A stretch of 16,377 nt of DNA from JBNJDW01 sp051745265 (GTDB taxonomy: Bacteria > Pseudomonadota > Alphaproteobacteria > Micavibrionales > CSBR16-224), in NCBI GenBank assembly GCA_051745265.1, contig JBNJDW010000018.1:1-16377 (forward strand), read 5' to 3'. Below are positions 1 through 6,367 of this stretch, piece by piece (the stretch's first letter is position 1; each line of letters begins with the position of its first letter). A model generated the notes under the pieces. That model did not search any database. It was given only the letters and a program-made list of their open reading frames with translations, and was not told the DNA's origin. The position numbers were made by a program, and so were the translations under genes.

Positions 1-291
1 GAAAGATTTAAAAAAATATTTCCATCCAGGGCAACTATAGTTAATGCCAAAACGCTTGGTCTTATTGATGATTCATATAAGGCAACCAAGCCGACACCAT
101 TCGATCCGGCAAAAATGAAAGAAGACTTTAACTATAAAGGTCGTAAGCACTTTACCGAGGATATCGTCGATATTCTGCAGGTTGCCAGTGACCATAGAAA
201 GAATAACAAACCATCTAACGATGATCAGCCGGCCGCAGATGATAAACCATCTAAGAAAAACGGTACCCATAAACCGGGTAACGGGTCTTGA
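1..291 (+). CDS. C-terminal fragment of an unidentified protein
   Basis: An open frame enters from the left edge and reads 96 residues to a TGA at 289-291. The start lies outside the window. The first 70 or so residues look like a folded domain end (IFPSRATIVNAKTLGL, then YKGRKHFTEDIVDIL). The last 25 are hydrophilic and of low complexity, rich in Lys, Asp, Asn and Pro, with a duplicated KPS unit encoded by an 11-base direct repeat. A strong intrinsic terminator follows 33 bases later, which supports this being the true gene end. It does not look like the C-terminus of trigger factor, the common neighbour upstream of clpP. A patatin-like lipase end is a loose possibility from the NAKTLGL and YKGR pattern, but I do not assign a function. 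Confidence 0.6.
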   Translation, partial: ERFKKIFPSRATIVNAKTLGLIDDSYKATKPTPFDPAKMKEDFNYKGRKHFTEDIVDILQVASDHRKNNKPSNDDQPAADDKPSKKNGTHKPGNGS

Positions 292-323
292 TGATCTAAT
301 CACATCTTTAATCCTACAAATTA

Positions 324-364
324 AAAATGGTCGACAGAAAATACCTGTCGGCCATTTTCTTTTT
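324..364 (+). terminator. Rho-independent terminator of the upstream partial gene
   Basis: A 14-base-pair stem pairs 324-337 with 345-358, with one G-U wobble and a 7-base loop. A run rich in T follows (359-364). It separates the left-edge gene from clpP. Confidence 0.85.
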
Positions 365-391
365 GATGAAACATGCTATGCTTGGTAAAAA
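363..391 (+). promoter_or_regulatory. Candidate sigma-70-type promoter for clpP
   Basis: TTGATG at 363-368 and TAAAAA at 386-391 are separated by 17 bases, each matching 4 of 6 consensus positions. They lie between the preceding terminator and the clpP start at 437. The match is moderate and no heat-shock promoter is obvious here. Confidence 0.35.
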
Positions 392-436
392 TATCCTCGA
401 ATTAAGAAAACTAGGCACAAACAAAAGGACTTACAG

Positions 437-1072
437 ATGAATTCGAATTCGCACATTGAAGATGTTGTCATGAACCTCGTTCCCATGGTGATTGAGCAAA
501 CGGCCCGGGGGGAGCGGTCATTTGATATCTATTCCCGCCTGCTCAAAGAGCGCATTATTTTCCTGACCGGACAGGTCGAGGATCATATGTCTTCGCTGAT
601 TTGTGCGCAGTTGTTGCATCTCGAATCGGAAAATCCGAAAAAAGACATCTATATGTATATCAATTCACCGGGCGGGGTCGTGACCTCCGGTCTGGCTATG
701 TATGATACCATGCAGTATATCCGCCCTGATGTGGCGACGGTTTGTGTAGGTCAGGCGGCTTCTATGGGCTCACTGCTGCTTGCGGCCGGTGCAGAAGGTA
801 AACGTTATGCCCTGCCAAATTCCCGTATTATGGTTCACCAGCCTTCAGGTGGTGCGCGTGGTCAGGCAACAGATATTGAAATTCACGCCCGTGAAATTAT
901 CAGTCTTCGCAAACGTCTGAATGAAATTTATGTCAGACATACCGGACAAAAACTTAAACTGATTGAAGAAACGCTGGAACGGGATCGCTTTATGTCTGCC
1001 GAAGAAGCCAAGCAGTTTAGAATTGTTGATGAAATTGTTGAAAAACGTCCGGTGCCAGAAGCTGCGAAATAA
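437..1072 (+). CDS. clpP: ATP-dependent Clp protease, proteolytic subunit ClpP
   Basis: ClpP is the serine peptidase that forms a cytoplasmic double heptameric ring and degrades proteins fed to it by a Clp ATPase such as ClpX or ClpA. The 211-residue length is normal. The catalytic triad is visible as Ser109 (in GQAASMGS), His134 (in MVHQPSGG) and Asp183 (in LERDRFMSAEEA), with the INSPGG oxyanion segment at 75-80. The ATG at 437 has an AAGGA ribosome site at 424-428. A second ATG at codon 12 (MNLVPM) is a possible alternative start, since a short propeptide is normal for the family. The gene stands alone between two terminators. The usual alphaproteobacterial partner clpX does not follow it. 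Confidence 0.97.
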   Translation: MNSNSHIEDVVMNLVPMVIEQTARGERSFDIYSRLLKERIIFLTGQVEDHMSSLICAQLLHLESENPKKDIYMYINSPGGVVTSGLAMYDTMQYIRPDVATVCVGQAASMGSLLLAAGAEGKRYALPNSRIMVHQPSGGARGQATDIEIHAREIISLRKRLNEIYVRHTGQKLKLIEETLERDRFMSAEEAKQFRIVDEIVEKRPVPEAAK

Positions 1073-1093
1073 CCGCCAGATGATCTGCTCTAT

Positions 1094-1142
1094 AAAAACC
1101 AGCCTGAATCTGTCTGTGAGGGCAGATAGAGGGCTGGTTTTT
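1094..1142 (+). terminator. Rho-independent terminator after clpP
   Basis: A perfect outer stem of about 10-11 base pairs joins AAAACCAGCC (1095-1104) to GGCTGGTTTT, ending at 1141-1142. An inner 7-base-pair stem with one wobble (1108-1114 with 1121-1127) extends the hairpin. The right arm runs into T residues. It lies 22 bases after the clpP stop and implies that lon has its own promoter. Confidence 0.85.
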
Positions 1143-1147
1143 CGACG

Positions 1148-1175
1148 CTTGCCAAATACGATATCAAGCCTAGCT
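1148..1175 (+). promoter_or_regulatory. Candidate heat-shock (RpoH/sigma-32) promoter for lon
   Basis: CTTG at 1148-1151 is followed by 17 bases and CCTAGCT at 1169-1175. Alphaproteobacterial RpoH promoters are described as CTTG-N17-CYTATNT, so the downstream element matches at 6 of 7 positions. It lies just after the clpP terminator and 88 bases before lon, a classic heat-shock gene. The leader also has an ATCGGG/CCCGAT inverted repeat (1198-1203 and 1227-1232). Confidence 0.5.
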
Positions 1176-1262
1176 TAATTGTCAGAGTTTATGAAATATC
1201 GGGTGCGGCGCTCTTATGAAACTAATCCCGATTAAGAATTAAAAAAAAGGAACAGTCTAGAG

Positions 1263-3674
1263 ATGAATATTCTTGGATCTTCAAGTTCAAAAACACCAGT
1301 TTTGCCTTTGCGGGATATCGTTGTTTTTCCTCATATGATCGTGCCGCTTTTTGTTGGTCGGGACCGGTCTGTAAAAGCGTTGGAAGCCGTGATGGAAAAG
1401 GATAAACGGATCCTGCTGGTCACACAGAAAGATGCCGTTAAGGATGATCCGTCAGGTGAAGACATGTTCACCATCGGGGTTGTCGGCAGCGTATTACAGT
1501 TACTAAAATTGCCGGATGGCACGGTTAAGGTCCTTGTCGAAGGGCTGCACCGTGTGCGCATCGATCATATCGAGGAAAAAGACGGCTATTTTATTGCTGA
1601 ATTTGATGATTGCGATGAACAATCACCGCAAAGCGAAAGTTTTGAAGGGCTTAGCCGTGCTGTTCTGACCGAATTCGAACAGTATGTAAAGCTGAACAAA
1701 AAGATACCGCCTGAGGTCGTAAGCTCGATCTCTCAGATTGAAGATATTTCCAAGATGGCCGATACGATTGCCTCGCATTTGGTTCTGAAGATTGATGACA
1801 AGCAAAAATTACTGGAATCGACCAATCTGACAGAACGGCTGGAACAGATCTTTGCCTATATGGAGAATGAGATCGATGTGCTGGAAGTCGAAAAACGCGT
1901 GCGTGGTCGTGTTAAAAAGCAAATGGAAAAAACCCAGCGCGAATATTATCTGAACGAACAGATGAAAGCCATTCAGAAAGAGCTGAATGAAGGCGAGGAT
2001 GGCGTCGATGAAATCGCTGAACTCGAAGAACAGATCCAGAAAACCAAATTGTCAAAAGAAGCCAAAGCCAAAGCGGAAGCAGAAATGAAAAAGCTCCGCC
2101 AGATGAGCCCGATGTCGGCCGAGGCGACCGTGGTGCGCAATTATCTGGACTGGATGCTGTCTATTCCGTGGAAGAAGCGCAGCAAGCTTAAGAATGATTT
2201 GAAATACGCTAAAAAGATCCTTGATCGCGATCATTACGGTCTTGAAAAGGTCAAGGAACGGATCTTGGAATATCTGGCTGTGCAACAGCGCATGAGCAAG
2301 GTTAAAGGGCCAATTCTCTGCCTGATGGGCCCGCCCGGTGTGGGGAAAACCTCGCTTGGTAAATCTATTGCCGAGGCCACCAACCGTAATTTTGTACGGA
2401 TGTCCCTGGGCGGCGTGCGTGATGAATCGGAAATTCGCGGCCACCGTCGTACCTATATTGGCTCTATGCCCGGTAAAGTTATTCAGGGCATGAAAAAGGC
2501 CAAGACGTCCAACCCGATTTTCCTGTTTGATGAAATTGATAAGCTTGGCAATGACTGGCGCGGTGATCCGTCATCGGCCCTGCTGGAAGTCTTGGACCCG
2601 GAACAGAATGATACATTCCAGGATCATTATCTGGAGGTTGATTATGATCTGTCAGATGTCATGTTTGTCTGCACCTCGAACAGTTTGAATATGCCGCAGC
2701 CTTTGCTGGATCGGATGGAAGTTATTCGCCTGTCAGGCTATACGGAAGATGAAAAAGTTCAGATCGCCAAACGCCATCTGATCAAAAAGCAGTTGAAAGC
2801 AAACGGTCTGAAACGCAATGAGTTTTCGATTACCGATGCGGCGCTGCGTGATCTGGTGCGTTATTATACGCGGGAAGCCGGTGTTCGGAATCTGGAGCGC
2901 GAACTTTCCAGCCTTGGCCGTAAAGCCATTAAGGAAATTTTGCTGAAAAAGCGCAAATCCTTGAAAATTACGCCGAAAAATCTGGAGAAATATGCCGGTG
3001 TTAAACGCCATCGGTATGGCTTGGCCGAAGAAGAAGATCTGGTCGGTGTTGTAACAGGGCTTGCCTGGACCGAAACCGGCGGTGATTTATTGTCGATTGA
3101 ATCGGTTATGATTCCGGGTAAGGAAAAAACGGCCGCGACGGGTAATCTAAAAGATGTCATGAAAGAATCGGTTCGTGTCGCCGAAATGTTGATTAAATCA
3201 CGTTCTCCGGCTTTGGGTATTGATCCGCGGATTTTTGACCGTAAAAGCATACAGGTTCATGTGCCGGAAGGTGCGGTGCCCAAAGATGGCCCATCAGCGG
3301 GGAGTGCCATGGTCACAACCATGGTCTCGTCCTTGACAGGGATTCCGGTAAAACGTCACGTCGCCATGACCGGTGAGGTACGTTTGAGCGGTCGGGTTCT
3401 GCCCATCGGCGGTTTAAAAGAAAAGCTGTTGGCAGCGATGCGCGGTGGAATCACCACGGTGCTTATCCCGCATGACAATGCAAAAGACCTTCGGGAAATC
3501 CCTGAAAATGTCAAAAAAGGGCTGGAAATCATTCCGGTGCAAACAGTCGAAGAGGTGCTGTCGCATGCTCTTGTTGAGGCGCCGGAGCCGATTTCTGACG
3601 AAATTATGGCCGAAATTGAGAAAATTCCGTCAAAACCCGCAGAAAATCAGGCAGAAGACGTGATTCACCATTGA
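1263..3674 (+). CDS. lon: ATP-dependent protease Lon (endopeptidase La)
   Basis: Lon unfolds and degrades damaged and regulatory proteins in the cytoplasm as a homohexamer, with ATPase and protease on one chain. The 803 residues match the LonA family length. The N-terminal substrate-binding domain covers about residues 10-200, followed by a charged helical and coiled-coil region (about 200-300). The AAA+ module has Walker A GPPGVGKT at 356-363 (Lys362) and Walker B FLFDEID at 420-426. The C-terminal peptidase domain has the Ser/Lys dyad at Ser678 (DGPSAGS) and Lys721 (GGLKEK), spaced 43 residues apart as in E. coli Lon. The ATG at 1263 has AAGGA at 1247-1251. The tail after about residue 775 is acidic and variable. 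No terminator with a T run follows, so read-through into hup is possible. Confidence 0.98.
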   Translation: MNILGSSSSKTPVLPLRDIVVFPHMIVPLFVGRDRSVKALEAVMEKDKRILLVTQKDAVKDDPSGEDMFTIGVVGSVLQLLKLPDGTVKVLVEGLHRVRIDHIEEKDGYFIAEFDDCDEQSPQSESFEGLSRAVLTEFEQYVKLNKKIPPEVVSSISQIEDISKMADTIASHLVLKIDDKQKLLESTNLTERLEQIFAYMENEIDVLEVEKRVRGRVKKQMEKTQREYYLNEQMKAIQKELNEGEDGVDEIAELEEQIQKTKLSKEAKAKAEAEMKKLRQMSPMSAEATVVRNYLDWMLSIPWKKRSKLKNDLKYAKKILDRDHYGLEKVKERILEYLAVQQRMSKVKGPILCLMGPPGVGKTSLGKSIAEATNRNFVRMSLGGVRDESEIRGHRRTYIGSMPGKVIQGMKKAKTSNPIFLFDEIDKLGNDWRGDPSSALLEVLDPEQNDTFQDHYLEVDYDLSDVMFVCTSNSLNMPQPLLDRMEVIRLSGYTEDEKVQIAKRHLIKKQLKANGLKRNEFSITDAALRDLVRYYTREAGVRNLERELSSLGRKAIKEILLKKRKSLKITPKNLEKYAGVKRHRYGLAEEEDLVGVVTGLAWTETGGDLLSIESVMIPGKEKTAATGNLKDVMKESVRVAEMLIKSRSPALGIDPRIFDRKSIQVHVPEGAVPKDGPSAGSAMVTTMVSSLTGIPVKRHVAMTGEVRLSGRVLPIGGLKEKLLAAMRGGITTVLIPHDNAKDLREIPENVKKGLEIIPVQTVEEVLSHALVEAPEPISDEIMAEIEKIPSKPAENQAEDVIHH

Positions 3675-3700
3675 GGTTTTGTAAAAAATCAGCATTATAG
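3671..3700 (+). promoter_or_regulatory. Weak candidate promoter for hup
   Basis: TTGAGG (3671-3676) overlaps the lon stop codon and is followed, after 18 bases, by TTATAG (3695-3700). The 138-base lon-hup gap also holds a 6-base-pair inverted repeat (3717-3722 with 3738-3743) and an 8-base-pair hairpin (3758-3765 with 3773-3780) without a T run. The promoter match is weak. Confidence 0.25.
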
Positions 3701-3800
3701 AGTCAACTAAACATCGCGAATCGTAGGCAGCACGCCAGATTCGTTATGTTGGGGGTAGGCTGCGGTTTGTATCCGCAGTCTGAATTAAACGTCTAACTGA

Positions 3801-3812
3801 GGGAGATCTCCC
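3801..3812 (+). promoter_or_regulatory. Palindromic ribosome-binding site of hup
   Basis: GGGAGATCTCCC is a perfect 12-base palindrome that abuts the GTG start of hup. Its left half carries the Shine-Dalgarno core (GAGGGAG, 3799-3805). On mRNA it could fold as a 4-base-pair stem with a 4-base loop that hides the ribosome site. On DNA it could be a dimer-binding site. Whether it acts as either is inference. Confidence 0.4.
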
Positions 3813-4085
3813 GTGAATAAAACTGAACTCGTAGAATTTATTTCTCAACAAGCCGGTGGCAGCAAAGCTGAAGCTGAGCGTTACCTGAACCTCGTTCTCG
3901 AAGGTCTCGAGACCGGTGTTAAAAAATCAGGTTCTGTAACTCTGGTTGGTTTTGGTTCTTTCAAAAAAACCAAACGTTCTGCTCGTGAAGGCCGCAATCC
4001 GCGCACTGGCGAAAAGATCAACATTCCAGCAGCGAACCAGGTTAAATTCTCACCAGGTTCAAAACTGAAAGAAGCTGTAAACTAA
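3813..4085 (+). CDS. hup: DNA-binding protein HU
   Basis: HU is a small histone-like dimer that bends and compacts DNA. The 90-residue length is exactly typical. The family signature spans GFGSFKKTKRSAREGRNP (46-63), where the beta-arm tip Pro63 in RNPRTG intercalates between base pairs. The N-terminal helices read MNKTELVEFISQQAG. The start is GTG, chosen because the GAGGGAG ribosome site lies directly upstream and the protein then begins at the conserved MNK. It lies downstream of lon as in many proteobacteria and ends at a strong terminator. A single hup gene is visible, so the subtype (HU-alpha or HU-beta) is not assigned. Confidence 0.97.
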   Translation: MNKTELVEFISQQAGGSKAEAERYLNLVLEGLETGVKKSGSVTLVGFGSFKKTKRSAREGRNPRTGEKINIPAANQVKFSPGSKLKEAVN

Positions 4086-4112
4086 TCAGCGACTTTAAAG
4101 TTTGATCAGAAT

Positions 4113-4152
4113 AAACGGTCGGCCTGCTGCAAAGCGCCGACCGTTTTTTTTA
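4113..4152 (+). terminator. Rho-independent terminator after hup
   Basis: An 11-base-pair perfect stem pairs AAACGGTCGGC (4113-4123) with GCCGACCGTTT (4136-4146) across a 12-base loop. Eight T residues follow at 4144-4151. It closes the lon-hup unit. Confidence 0.92.
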
Positions 4153-4211
4153 TTAAAAATGGCGAGTCTGTCCTAAAATCCTTTATAAGAAAAATGCACT
4201 GGATTCAGTTC

Positions 4212-4240
4212 TTGACAGGGGCTGCGTTATTGTCTAATTA
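4212..4240 (+). promoter_or_regulatory. Promoter of tRNA-Val
   Basis: A perfect TTGACA at 4212-4217 precedes an AT-rich TCTAATTA at 4233-4240. The best -10 match, TCTAAT (5 of 6), gives a 15-base spacer; TAATTA gives 17. The tRNA begins 17-24 bases later. Confidence 0.6.
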
Positions 4241-4256
4241 TTCTACCTTAGTCGAA

Positions 4257-4332
4257 GGGCGGTTAGCTCAGTTGGTAGAGCAACTCGTTTACACCGAGTA
4301 GGTCGGCGGTTCGAGACCGTCACCGCCCACCA
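4257..4332 (+). tRNA. tRNA-Val (anticodon UAC)
   Basis: The 76-base cloverleaf is complete. The acceptor stem pairs GGGCGGT (4257-4263) with ACCGCCC (4322-4328), and the anticodon stem pairs ACTCG with CGAGT around loop TTTACAC. The anticodon TAC is at 4290-4292, and the T arm is GGCGG-TTCGAGA-CCGTC. The 3' ACCA (4329-4332) is encoded. No intrinsic terminator follows. The convergent nadD-like gene ends 19 bases downstream. Confidence 0.96.
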
Positions 4333-4636
4333 TTTTATCCCTTATCATTTCTTACCGGTAAAGGCCTTTGGTCTGGATGTATTTGCGAACGCTTTCATTA
4401 ACGTAGGGGCTAAGGTCTGTTTCCGTTTTCAGGGCTTCGCGTATAAAGGTCGAAGAAATCCCCTCCCGTTTTTCATGATTAACGCTGGAAGGTTCGACTT
4501 TATTTAGAACATCAACCTTGTTGAGAATATCCAGAGCTCTTTTTCGGCTGCGTTCATTAAACTGTGTCGCCAACATCAAGGATGTTTTGGTCGCTGGATT
4601 TTGTAGTAATTGCGCCAGTAACTGCAAGCGTTGGAA

Positions 4637-4658
4637 TTTTTTTTGAAAATCCCCCCCC
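4637..4658. repeat. Paired homopolymers T8 and C8 inside the nadD-like gene
   Basis: T8 (4637-4644) and C8 (4651-4658) lie six bases apart. On the coding strand they read as G8 over the GGD motif and A8 over the QKK codons. Both are in frame as given, unlike the run at 4953-4960. Confidence 0.9.
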
Positions 4659-4952
4659 GCAACCAGCGTAAGACGCTGGATGCCTTCCTGCTGCTGTATA
4701 TGTTTCAGGGTTTGAACCATACTTTTGACAGTGGCGATATATTTATTTTTGGTCAAAGACGTCAGAAAGGGCTGGATTTGAACTTTATCTGCATCACTTT
4801 CGAATGCTAGACGGCACAGATGCAGTTTCTCTTCATAGTTAATTTGCGGGATATGGGTTTTAAAGGGAGACTGTGGAACTGGTATCACGAAAATTCTGTC
4901 GAGACCTTCCCGGTTAAGGGCGCATTCAATCGCCGTCGCATGGCCATTATGC

Positions 4953-4960
4953 GGGGGGGG
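4953..4960. repeat. Eight-base G homopolymer at the nadD-like frameshift
   Basis: Eight consecutive G on the plus strand are eight C in the minus-strand coding sequence, at the two Pro codons of the GSFTPPHNGH motif. Seven bases would restore the frame. Runs of this kind slip in replication and are also common sites of sequencing error. Confidence 0.9.
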
Positions 4961-5124
4961 TAAAAGAACCGAACATAACGCCGACTTTGCGCGTCATATG
5001 TGCTTTCCCCTCTTTTTGTTATCCATAATATATCATTAAGCGCATGATTTCATTAGCAAAAACGTTACAGGTCATAAGATATGCTTTGCGAGGGCGGCGC
5101 GAAAGAATTATTTAAAAAAAAGCG

Positions 5125-5157
5125 TTGACATCCAAGGCCGAATGGTTCAAATATACA
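5125..5157 (+). promoter_or_regulatory. Promoter of tRNA-Asp
   Basis: A perfect TTGACA at 5125-5130 lies 55 bases before the tRNA, with an A/T-rich -10 region around 5149-5157 (AAATATACA). The exact -10 hexamer is uncertain, because the best matches give spacers of 18-21 bases. The same gap, 4998-5124, must hold the divergent nadD-like promoter; a TATATT on the minus strand near its start is the only candidate I see. Confidence 0.55.
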
Positions 5158-5185
5158 CTCCATAACGAGCCACTCAAAAAATTGC

Positions 5186-5262
5186 GCGGGTGTAGCTCAG
5201 TTGGTTAGAGCGCCGCCCTGTCACGGCGGAGGCCGCGGGTTCAAGTCCCGTCACTCGCGCCA
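5186..5262 (+). tRNA. tRNA-Asp (anticodon GUC)
   Basis: The 77-base cloverleaf has acceptor stem GCGGGTG (5186-5192) paired with CACTCGC (5252-5258), including one G-U. The anticodon stem CCGCC/GGCGG surrounds loop CTGTCAC with anticodon GTC at 5220-5222, and the T loop is TTCAAGT. G-CCA (5259-5262) is encoded. A T-rich stretch follows (5264-5289) but no separate hairpin. Confidence 0.96.
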
Positions 5263-5375
5263 CTTTACTTTTTTATTCCTTTTTTCTTTATATATTACCA
5301 GCTCTGTTTCAAGAGGCATTTCATAGGCTGTATTTACAGCGGCGGGATGTATTTTTTCTTGAAGCGTAAGTCTTG

Positions 5376-5404
5376 TTGACTAATATGGGTATGGCGGTCA
5401 GAAT
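5376..5404 (+). promoter_or_regulatory. Candidate promoter of the nuo operon
   Basis: TTGACT (5376-5381, 5 of 6) and CAGAAT (5399-5404, 4 of 6) are 17 bases apart, 49 bases before nuoA. The leader then holds a small perfect hairpin, TTGCCT-GAA-AGGCAA (5427-5441), just upstream of the ribosome site GAGGG at 5447-5451. Its role, if any, is unknown. Confidence 0.4.
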
Positions 5405-5452
5405 ACATCAAAATCTAAAAATAAGATTGCCTGAAAGGCAAAAGCCGAGGGA

Positions 5453-5824
5453 ATGATGCCACAAGAACTTTTAGTCGAATACCTGCCTATCCTTGTTTTT
5501 ATAGCGGTTGCCGGTGGTATGGCTTTGATGATGGTTGTCGCCTCTTATATTGTTGCCAGACAGCGCCCCGACTCAGAAAAACTGTCAGCGTATGAATGTG
5601 GCTTTGAAGCCTTTGATGACAGTCGTGGCAAATTTGATGTCCGGTTCTATCTGGTGGCTATTCTGTTTATTATTTTCGATCTTGAAGTTGCCTTTCTGTT
5701 TCCCTGGGCTGTGTCTTTGGGAACGATTGGGGTTATCGGTTTTTGGTCTATGGTTGTTTTCCTTGGCATCCTGACCGTTGGCTTTATTTATGAATGGAAA
5801 AAAGGAGCACTCGATTGGGAGTAG
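5453..5824 (+). CDS. nuoA: NADH-quinone oxidoreductase subunit A (NuoA/ND3)
   Basis: NuoA is a membrane-arm subunit of complex I next to the quinone site. The 123 residues carry three hydrophobic segments (about 10-35, 62-83 and 90-113). The loop between the first two holds the conserved YECGFE (Cys49, the ND3 switch cysteine), and FDLEVAFLFPW follows in the second segment. There are two adjacent ATG codons, 5453 and 5456. The ribosome site GAGGG ends at 5451, so the second ATG has the better spacing and may be the real start. It is the first gene of the operon, and its end overlaps the nuoB start. Confidence 0.95.
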   Translation: MMPQELLVEYLPILVFIAVAGGMALMMVVASYIVARQRPDSEKLSAYECGFEAFDDSRGKFDVRFYLVAILFIIFDLEVAFLFPWAVSLGTIGVIGFWSMVVFLGILTVGFIYEWKKGALDWE

Positions 5825-6366
5825 AAACAAAAAAAAGCCAGAGCAGCCTTATTCTGCCCGGAGCCGAGCAGGACGCCATTCTTCATGCCGCCAATGAACA
5901 GATTCGCAATAAGGGGTATGTTGTTGCTAATTTTGACAAACTGCTCGACTGGGCCCGGACCGGCTCACTCTGGCCGATGACCTTTGGGCTGGCCTGTTGT
6001 GCGGTCGAGATGATTCATTCATATATGGCACGTTATGACCTTGACCGCTTTGGCGTGATTCCGCGGCCCAGCCCGCGGCAGTCTGATGTCATGATTGTGG
6101 CCGGTACGCTGACCAATAAAATGGCCCCGGCACTGCGTAAGGTCTATGACCAGATGGCAGAGCCCCGCTGGGTCATTTCAATGGGCTCCTGCGCCAATGG
6201 CGGCGGCTATTACCACTATTCCTATTCAGTTGTACGGGGCTGTGATCGGATTGTTCCGGTCGATATTTATGTTCCGGGCTGCCCGCCGACGGCGGAAGCT
6301 TTGATTTACGGTATTTTACAGCTGCAAAAGAAAATTCAGCGCGAAGATACAAGATTGGTACGGTGA
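5815..6366 (+). CDS. nuoB: NADH-quinone oxidoreductase subunit B (NuoB/PSST)
   Basis: NuoB carries cluster N2, the last iron-sulfur centre before quinone, in the connecting arm. Four Cys ligands are visible at C61 and C62 (GLACCAVEM), C126 (MGSCANGGG) and C156 (VPGCPPTAEA). The PRPSPRQSDVMIVAGT and GYYHYSYSVVRGCDR segments are classic for the family. I chose a TTG start at 5815 because AGGAG lies at 5803-5807, the right distance away. The protein is then 183 residues and the start overlaps the nuoA stop by 10 bases. The alternative ATG at 5794 would add seven residues but has no such ribosome site. Confidence 0.95.
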   Translation: MGVETKKSQSSLILPGAEQDAILHAANEQIRNKGYVVANFDKLLDWARTGSLWPMTFGLACCAVEMIHSYMARYDLDRFGVIPRPSPRQSDVMIVAGTLTNKMAPALRKVYDQMAEPRWVISMGSCANGGGYYHYSYSVVRGCDRIVPVDIYVPGCPPTAEALIYGILQLQKKIQREDTRLVR

Positions 6367-6367
6367 T

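Larger units (their letters stand above)
4352..4997 (-). pseudogene. nadD: nadD-like nicotinate-nucleotide adenylyltransferase, frame broken at a G8/C8 run
   Basis: Read on the minus strand, ATG at 4997 has a good ribosome site (GAGGGG, complement of 5007-5012) and begins MTRKVGVMFGSFTPP. The frame then breaks at eight C residues (coding strand; 4953-4960). Removing one C gives a continuous 214-residue protein with FGSFTPPHNGH, the nucleotidyltransferase HxGH motif at residues 16-19. GGD follows at 114-116 and a C-terminal ISSTFIR at 180-186, then YIQTKGLY near the end. These motifs and the length fit NadD, which makes nicotinate adenine dinucleotide in NAD synthesis. The middle is divergent, so a related adenylyltransferase is possible. 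As given, only the 178-residue part from 4888 (a GTG) is open, and it lacks HxGH. Two more 8-base runs lie in the gene. A sequencing error, true inactivation or slippage could explain the break. Confidence 0.8.

Noticed and set aside
3758..3780. Hairpin after lon as an intrinsic terminator
   Set aside because: The 8-base-pair stem is GC-rich, but no T run follows, and it lies about 80 bases after the stop, close to hup. It may be a leader structure.
5264..5289. T-rich stretch after tRNA-Asp as a terminator
   Set aside because: There is no separate hairpin ahead of it. Only the tRNA fold precedes, so I did not list it as a terminator.
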